64,000 nucleotides of DNA, taken from Uranotaenia lowii. Its lineage: Eukaryota; Arthropoda; Insecta; Diptera; Culicidae. The notes under the pieces were generated by a model. That model was not told the origin of the DNA, searched no databases, and saw only the letters and a list, made by a program, of their open reading frames with translations. Both the position numbers and the translations under genes were made by a program. This document shows, one piece after another, positions 57,221-64,000 of the stretch (the stretch's first letter is position 1; each line of letters begins with the position of its first letter). The stretch covers positions 21,046,006 through 21,110,005 of the forward strand of contig NC_073691.1 in assembly GCF_029784155.1 (NCBI RefSeq), in the 5' to 3' direction.

Positions 57221-58315
57221 GGGGAGGAGCGTGTTATATGCGCCTAGCAGAATACTGATATAATCAAATATTACATCGAATATGTGTACAAAAATTATAT
57301 ACACATGAGCAGACATCTGTTTTCTATACATTGGAGTAAATTTTTTGTTGAAATCTCCTTCCGTTTTTGAGAAATTGATTTTATTACAACTATAGCATGT
57401 GCTATTCGGATATCGATTAAAAAGACGTTGTCTGTTTAGTGGTCAAAACTTTACTGAATCTCTCATCTCACTTTAGCTTAAGGCCATCCAGAATCCATTG
57501 GGAACAATAGGTTGAATTAGTGTGTCATTGAGTATCGCAAGTCATGACGATAGTTGATGACTGCTACATAACTGTTGTCAAAAACGCCGAACCTCAAATT
57601 GTGCGGGCTTAACGCGCCTATTTATGTTTCAAGTAAAATTTCTGTTTTTTGGCAATATGTACTTCCGTATAATTTCATTGGAAATGCTATAAACTGATAA
57701 CTTTCATACGACAAACCTGAAGTTTTATAAAAATCTATGTATTTTATAAATTTATAGAATAAACAAAATTTAGGGTTGCCATCATATGGAGGAATTTCAT
57801 TCCTAAGATAAATTTGATCAAACCTGTTTTGAGATCTTCGATTTGCTTTTAAAATGTTTATTAGAGCTTAGATTTGAAGTTCAAATGATAAAAATCATAT
57901 ATTTATTCTATATAACCTGTTATTTAAGGGTAGCGCCATTTTACAAACATGATGGGGGCATACAAAAACACTCTCTTATTCCACTTTCTAATCATTATGA
58001 AACCATCATGAAAGCTTAAATTTGTTATACTTCTAAGGTTCATATGAATAAGAAACAAACACCACCCAACTTTTTGTTTTGAGCTTCTTTACGTATAATT
58101 TTTAAAAGTCAAAATATTACATCAAAAGGTATCAAATCCTTTTATGAATTTTTAAATTATTTTGAATTGGTTCATTCATAAAATTCTGTCTTTCCTTATG
58201 TTCGAAGCGTATCACCCTCGAAATGCATCGATTAGATATGTTGCCTTGTCAGCCATTTCGTAAAACGGCCGTAGGCGTATTTAACCCGATAGGCTCATTT
58301 AGGAAACCATCCCCC
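57221..58315. mobile_element. TA-flanked TIR element, degenerate
   Basis: The left edge GGGGAGGAGCGTGTTATATG runs into CGCCTA; the right edge, inverted, is GGGGGATGGTTTCCTAAATG running into AGCCTA. The flanking dinucleotide is TA on both sides (57219-57220 and 58316-58317). The interior again has ACGCGCCTATTTATG (about 57612) and, near the right end, inverted ATACGCC words. The organisation parallels the element at 16054-16978. No ORF. The TIR is imperfect. Confidence 0.45.
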
Positions 58316-58317
58316 TA

Positions 58318-59010
58318 TGTCTATTGGTATTGAAAAACAATCAATTCAACTGACTTAACCTTTTTGCCTTCTAAGATACGAAGTTACGGTCTTAGATAGA
58401 GGTACTCAGAAGATAATTTCCTCCAAAGAATTTATAAATTGACACAAAAACCATATAAGCATTTTCCTTTATACATAAGAAACAAGAATCAAGTTGATTT
58501 ATCCGAACGAAATATTCAAATTTCTCATACGAATATACAGGTTAAAATTTACTCATGCAAACGTTACTTAAAAATTCTGTATAAAAAATCATGAACGAGT
58601 TTTGGACATTTCTTTGATATTCTCCAAATACATTTTTTTATCCATCAACTACTCTGAAAATCCAACCTTCTCAGATAGTCTAATATTTTTTAATTATTTA
58701 AATCAAATCGAAATATGGCAATTTATTCTGAGCGAAAGATTTTGATTCTTTGGAATATGGACTTTGAGTTTGTATAATTGAATTTAACATTTCTAAAATG
58801 TAATCTTGCAATCATGTGTATTTGAGTATTTGAAAATAGCGGAAATCAGAGCTCAAGAAGAGTGGTCAAAAGCTACATTTTAGAAAACCAGCATATTATT
58901 GATGAATATTTTCACATTGTAGATGAGGAATCATTTGAAGTGTTGAACTCTCAACAGCCTCAACTCTGACAAAAAGCCTCTTCATTTTTTAGTCTTTCAT
59001 TCCTGAACAC
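58318..59010. other. AT-rich spacer, nothing recognised
   Basis: No ORF or repeat. If the adjacent LTR edge belonged to a full retroelement, this is where its leader and gag would be on the minus strand, but no such coding sequence is present. Confidence 0.5.
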
Positions 59011-59028
59011 GCCCCACGTTGGGCGCCA
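59011..59028 (-). other. tRNA-Lys primer-binding site of an LTR retroelement
   Basis: On the minus strand the 18-mer TGGCGCCCAACGTGGGGC is complementary to the 3' end of insect tRNA-Lys (CUU type). The same tRNA primes gypsy-group retroelements. It lies one base inside the LTR-like terminus ...GTTACA at 59030. The tRNA identity is from memory of the conserved Lys acceptor/T-arm sequence. Confidence 0.7.
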
Positions 59029-59029
59029 A

Positions 59030-59322
59030 TGTAACGGTTCTCGAAGTTTGCTGATCAAAAGATTGATTAACTGCCCTCACTTAGCGCCAAACGAGCACGT
59101 GACAATCGTGCCCGGCTAGACTCCTCAAGGCGAGTCCTTCAAAAAAATCAACCCGAACCAATCGCTATCCGAGACCCATTTACACCCGAGTTAACCCGAA
59201 AATCTGTCCAAACAGGGATACAAAACCTACAACGCGAAACAAGCAATAATGAAACTTTTCTCTCAAAGTACGACAACCAGCTGAAAATTCAGATTTAACA
59301 AATTGAATTAATGCTTTTTACA
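59030..59322 (-). mobile_element. Putative 5' LTR (minus strand), remainder of element missing
   Basis: Read on the minus strand, a TGTAA...TTACA bounded segment ends one base before the primer-binding site, as a 5' LTR should. The upstream boundary at 59322 is chosen because TTTTTACA there gives a TGTAA start on the minus strand. Another TTACA at about 59857 would give a longer LTR, so the length is uncertain. No gag, pol or second LTR is in the expected direction (below 59011), so this is a remnant. Confidence 0.5.
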
Positions 59323-61920
59323 GCCTAGGCCTCAAATCTGGACAATTATCTTGGGATCCCACCTATAGAACCTACTCTTCTTTATCGACACACCAAATGC
59401 TATTTTTAACAATTATGCCAAGTTTGATAAAATAACTATCATCAATACTCCGCGTTTTCGAACGGAGTTATTTTTAGAACAGCACAGGACAATCAAATCG
59501 GATCTGACCTTATTTGAGCGGCTACTTTTCCTCCGGGCGGCTAACAGGGCAGATGCTGTCAGTTCCTCTGACGATGTGTGTCCGTGCTAACCGAGCGATG
59601 ATGTGGTTTGCCTGCGTGTCGTACCACTGGATTTCGGACTCCGGGAGATCAGGGGCAATTGACGACCACCAGTGATCTCAGGTGAACAGACGTTTCCACC
59701 TGGGTCCGTGAATGCGCGGGAGGTTGGACGCTGACCCTAGGGTACGGGACCAATCCCTGGAGAGCGTCGATCTGGCTGATCGGCACTTCCTGCACCCACA
59801 AGTAACCCCTTCGCTTGAAGGAAAATCTTTCAAGCGAGACGAAAAACGCACCAATTACAAATTAGGTTTTAAGGGTGATCTTTACAATGTTTCTTAGTTC
59901 AAGTTAATTACCTTTTAGGATTTCAAAGCTTGGATCTCCACCCTGCTGGCGGACCTGGGTTCGATCCTGGTATTGGACTTAAGGTTTTTTTTTCATTAAA
60001 AATTGTTTCAAAATTTTGTTTTTCGCTAACTTACGGGTTTTAAACAATTCCTACGTTACCCTGGTCGTCGATCGAGACAACCGGATTCGGTTCCTGCCAC
60101 TAAAAAGGGGGTGTTTTAAAATCTTGTTCACAGCATCAGATTTTTGATTACTCACGTGGAGCGTAGAGGCAGATCACTTGAACCGAAAGATAGCGACGAT
60201 CTATTAACGTCGCGGTATTTTTTTTTTCTCGAAACGGTAACTGTAATTATAATTTTTAATTCACAGTAATTTGTTCACAGTGGTTTTACTTAAAAGCTTA
60301 CTTTGTGATACTCAACCAATTAGTGACTTATTCTGACTACTCAAATCACAAATCACAAACTTTTTACTTGGCAAACGTATCAACTGATTGCCGCACAAAT
60401 CGAGAAAAGAATGATTATTGGCAAGCGAGGGTATTGACCCCCGGAAATTGTAAATACGAAACAAATCCCACTAATACAATAAATGTATTATCCGATCCTA
60501 ATCTCTCGGAATTGGTCAGAAATTCCGTTAACCCGGAGAGATGGATGATCGGACGGCGATCGGTTACCAAATTGTGGTTCTACCTCCAACCACTAGGGGC
60601 GCAAATCTAACTTTAAACGGAACTGAAATTACTACTTTTAAATTCTTTTTTAGTCTTCAAACACTCTCCTAGCGAAAATGTTTATTTACCACATGTTTGA
60701 GATAAGTAATTCTGCGCTATAGACTCTACAGAAACAACAATAGAAAAAATTCATAGCTCAGAATTGAGGCGCTGAGAGTATTTAAAGCTAAAAAAAGAAA
60801 GTATAAACGCAAAAGCAAACCCAGTGATACCTTGCCGAAAGCCAAAATCATAAAAACAATTTTACTACGATAAATTTCTCAAAATACTCCCTTATAAGAA
60901 CGAGGAAACAGTTTCCTAGAAACGAAGAATCGATCGTCAATAAAATATTCAGCCATCTTCAACAATCTTCGATAAAAAATTTACATCCAATTTCGAGTGA
61001 CATAACATCGTTCCCAGCACGATTATCACTCGCTCGATCGATCCATCGATTGACCTAACAACTGACTATCGAAGACGGACGGCCAGATAGCCTCCGGTCG
61101 TAAAAACCGTTCGAAAACTTCCAAATCGATTATCTGGGTCAGCAGTAACACCGATGTCAAGATCCGTCCCTAAGCACCGTCCGCGGGTTCGTCTCTTCTT
61201 AAGCTCCCAACCGTCCAAATCACCCGCGATAAAAGAGTAAACAAATGAGCAATTTCCTGCTCATGTTTTTTCTCCCTTTTCTTCCATCCGTTCCCCCGAA
61301 GTGGTTCCTTTTGGTGGTCATCTTTATTTGGACCGGGATACAGAGGCATTCCAATTCCGTGCCGAAACAGTTATGAACATGCAGGGCTGGCTGGCTTCTC
61401 GCGGAAAATGTATCACTTCCTGCATTCATTCGTTGACCGGTTCACGGTTTGGCCCCAAACCCAGGTCGATTGACCGCGCATTGATTTTTCTCTCTCTTTG
61501 GTTCATGTTCTTTGCTTTTAAAAAAAATACCGCAGTGTTTGGAGTTTTAACATCGACCGATGGTTGGTAGTCGTGTTTTAATTGATGTTTTGTTTTTTTT
61601 TTTTGTATGTGTGTTTTTTTTTTTCACTGGCAAAGAAAACAGGAAAAATATACAAACTAAAAAAATTCCAATGGCTATCTGAACATATCTATCAAAGGGG
61701 CATCTTGTTCCTATACGTATCACCATCTACGATGTGTGAAATTTTATCGATAACTGTTGTTTTGTTCGATTTTGTGGGTTAAGCTTTTGAGGGTCAAGAT
61801 TTGGCCCAGAGCCACAGGCAAAATATAAATTAATTCAGGAGAGGTGTTTGTTTGCGAGTCTTAAAAAAAAAAATATTTAAATATTTTGAAATCACATATT
61901 TTTTTGTAACACAAAGATTG
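59323..61920. other. Mixed-composition unique region, no protein assigned
   Basis: Includes GC-richer stretches (59520-59850, 60400-60610, 61010-61450). A GGTTCGATCC B-box-like decamer sits at 59958-59967 but no tRNA cloverleaf can be drawn around it. ORFs of 60 to 101 codons (59712, 60305, 61301) have no recognised domain. Part of the first kilobase may be LTR or internal sequence of the retroelement remnant. Confidence 0.35.
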
Positions 61921-61924
61921 AAAA

Positions 61925-62840
61925 AAAAACAAAAATTACAAAAATTACAAAAATTACAAAAATAACAAAATAGCAAAAATTACAAAATATCAAAAAATAC
62001 AAAAAAATAAAATAGAATTCAAAAATTTCAAAATTTAAAAAATAACTAAAATTACAAAAATTACTAAAATTTAAAAAAATACAAAAATTACAAAAAATAC
62101 AAAAATTTGTGTCATTTTTGTCATTTTTGTCATTTTTGTCATTTTTGTCATTTTTGTCATTTATGTCATTTTTGTCATTTTTGTCATTTTTGTCATTTTT
62201 GTCATTTTTGTCATTTTTGTCATTTTTGTCATTTTTGTCATTTTTGACATTTTTGACATTTTTGACATTTTTGACATTTTTGACATTTTTGTCATATTTT
62301 TCATTTTTGTCATTTTTGACATTTTTGTCATATTTGTCATTTTTGTCATTTTTGTCATTTTTGTCATTTTTGTCATTTTTGTCATTTTTGTCATTTTTGT
62401 CATTTTTGTCATTTTTGTTATTTTTGTCATTTTTTGTCACTTTTTGTCATTTTTGCCATTTTTGTCGTTTTTGTCATTTAGGTCATTTTTGTCAATTTGT
62501 CATTTTCCTCATTTTTAAAACAATTTTTATTTTTTTAGTTTTTTTTAAAAAAATTTCATTTTTATAATTTTTTTTTCATTATTTGTAATTTTTGTCATTC
62601 ATGTAATTTATTTTTTCATTTTTGTCTTTTTTGCAATTTTTTTTTTGTCATTTTTGTAGTTTTTGTCATTTTTGTAATATTTGTCTTTTTTGTAATTTTT
62701 GTCATTTTTGTCCTTTAGAAATTTTTTTCATTTTTGTCATTTCAGGTATTTTTGTCATGTTTTTTTTGCGTAATTTATTTTGTCATTTTTGTCTTTTTTG
62801 CCACTTTCGTAACTTTTGTCGCTTATTTTTCATACAACTT
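61925..62840. repeat. 9-bp satellite island with internal inversion
   Basis: 61930-62105 is A-rich and degenerate in TTACAAAAA orientation. At about 62105-62112 it flips to TTTTTGTCA orientation, clean to about 62425. A block of five TTTTTGACA units (about 62245-62285) and one more near 62320 are embedded. From 62430 to 62840 the array decays into T-rich sequence. Overlapping (FLS)n, (MTK)n and (NDK)n frames are by-products. Confidence 0.93.
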
Positions 62841-63335
62841 TTGACCTTATGATATATTTTGTTCATAAACTATTTCCTAACACTTTTCAAAAGTCTTCTA
62901 AAGCATAAACTATGATTTATTGAAGCCTGAGTTTCAACCAAGCATGGAGAAAGTCTTATCTTTTTGACGTCTCTATTTTTATTATCAACATACACTTATT
63001 ATCATATTCATATCTATCTTTAATCAGTATTCGAGACGAATTTAAAAACTCCTCCCCATCTGAGTGATGATCTGAATCAATCATAATTCGCTCAGTTTAC
63101 TTTTATATGAAAAATGTGCTGCCGCTCTGGTCTTCCAGCAGTCATCACTATATTGGATTTGTAATTCTAATATCTGTTTTTGCTTTATTTTATCTCAACT
63201 CAAGCCTTTCCGGCCGGCCGATCCCCTATCATTGCGGAGCATCAATCACTCTCACTCGAGCATTTTCTTTCTGTTTACAGTCATCGTTAAGAGGAACATA
63301 AGCTTGTCTAGGGTGGTTCAGTTTTCCTTTTGAGT
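62841..63335. other. Spacer, nothing firmly recognised
   Basis: A TTTTCTTTCTGTTTACAG acceptor-like string ends at 63280, but no coding exon follows. 63190-63300 is somewhat less AT-rich. No repeat. Confidence 0.35.
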
Positions 63336-63339
63336 TTCA

Positions 63340-64000
63340 TTTATTATCATACTTCTTGACTTCATATCGGTCTCAATCCTGTTTCAGTTCAGTTTGAGAA
63401 TTAGTTTCATACTAAGTTTCAGATAAAGTTTTTTTTTTTACCATGTATTTAAATAAAAAAAAAAGAAGATAAAGTTTTAGACAAAGGTTTCAGACTATTG
63501 TTCAGACAAAGTTAAGACTAAGTTTTGAGCAAATGTCAGACTTAGGTTTTGAACTATGTTTGAGAATAAATTTCAGACTGAAATTAAGACAAAGTCTCGG
63601 ACCATGTTTCAGACTAAGTTTCAGACTAAGTTTTGACACAGTTTCGGACTAATTTCTAGAATAAATTTCATACCAAGTTTCAGACTGAGTTTAAGGACTT
63701 AGTTTTGACTTAGTTCCAGACAAGTTTCAGAGTAAGTTTCAGATTGAATTTCAGGCTTAGTCTAGACTGAGTTTAAGACAAAATTTCTGACTGAGTTTCA
63801 GACTGAATTTCTACTGAGTTTTGGGGCAAGTTTCAAACTAAATTTTAGACCAAGTTTGAGACTAAATTTCAGATTAAATTTTACACCAAATTTCAGACTG
63901 AGTTTCATACTAATTTTTGACTAAGTTTCAGAGTTAATTTCAGACTAAGTTTCAGACTTAGTTTAAGATTGAATTTCGACTAAGCTTCAGACTTAGTTTC
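63340..64000. repeat. Degenerate 12-bp array TTTCAGACTAAG, open at the window edge
   Basis: Imperfect tandem units close to TTTCAGACTAAG with frequent single-base changes and small length shifts; clearest from about 63590 to 64000. It continues past the end of the window, so total length is unknown. Confidence 0.85.

Noticed and set aside
57771..57790. Another hAT-like terminus, TAGGGTTGCCATCATATGG
   Set aside because: No inverted partner or matching octamer was found downstream, so it is at most a one-ended fragment.
59940..59985. tRNA gene or tRNA-derived SINE suggested by GGTTCGATCC
   Set aside because: No paired T-arm, acceptor stem or A box can be drawn around the decamer; treated as a chance B-box match.

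Overview
The window looks like a gene-poor stretch of a large, AT-rich insect genome, most likely a dipteran and probably a mosquito. The grounds are an R1-clade-type non-LTR retrotransposon, many short inverted-repeat (MITE-like) transposons, insect-style splice signals and a Drosophila-like Kozak context. The species call is inference. No bacterial or organellar gene organisation is present. No complete host protein gene could be recognised in 64 kb. The likely setting is a very long intron or an intergenic region on the + strand. It holds one candidate first coding exon (ATG at 20917, splice donor at 20947) and two sites that look like recursive-splicing ratchet points (255/256 and 46996/46997).

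Short tandem repeats dominate the sequence. Islands of a 9-bp satellite, TGACAAAAA with the variants TTACAAAAA and TGTCAAAAA, lie at about 0.76-3.83, 7.15-7.99, 39.74-41.24, 48.48-51.92 and 61.93-62.84 kb, in both orientations. Their long 'ORFs' (MTK, NDK, VIF, CHF and FLS repeats) arise because a 9-bp unit keeps most frames open; they are not genes. Other arrays are a 12-bp CCTAGTCCTTGT minisatellite (34.99-35.95 kb), an 8-bp GATTGATA array (39.42-39.74 kb), a 7-bp GAGTCAA/GAGTTAA/GAGTTGA family (41.96-42.54 and 43.54-46.76 kb) and a degenerate 12-bp TTTCAGACTAAG array running off the right edge.

Transposons fill much of the remainder, often nested. Five elements of three hAT-like families carry AAGGTTGCC- or AGGGTTGCC-type ends with 8-bp target-site duplications (8301, 18091, 29197, 33116, 34189 and 36216 starts; six intact copies in all, two with one mismatch in the duplication). 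A Transib-like element (22192-23038) has CACTATGGG ends and a 5-bp duplication. Large foldback elements lie at 10573-11377, 17380-18985, 36003-37465 and 53933-56673. TA-flanked elements lie at 16054-16978 and 57221-58315. A 5'-truncated R1-like retrotransposon (44379-46225, minus strand) sits inside the 7-bp array. A gypsy-type LTR edge with a tRNA-Lys primer-binding site is at 59011-59030.

Four less AT-rich stretches (3.83-5.81, 11.4-12.4, 46.9-48.1 and 51.95-52.7 kb) and the 19.4-20.95 kb block resemble promoter or 5'-untranslated DNA, but no protein can be assigned to any of them. Coordinates of degenerate repeats are approximate because no alignment could be run.
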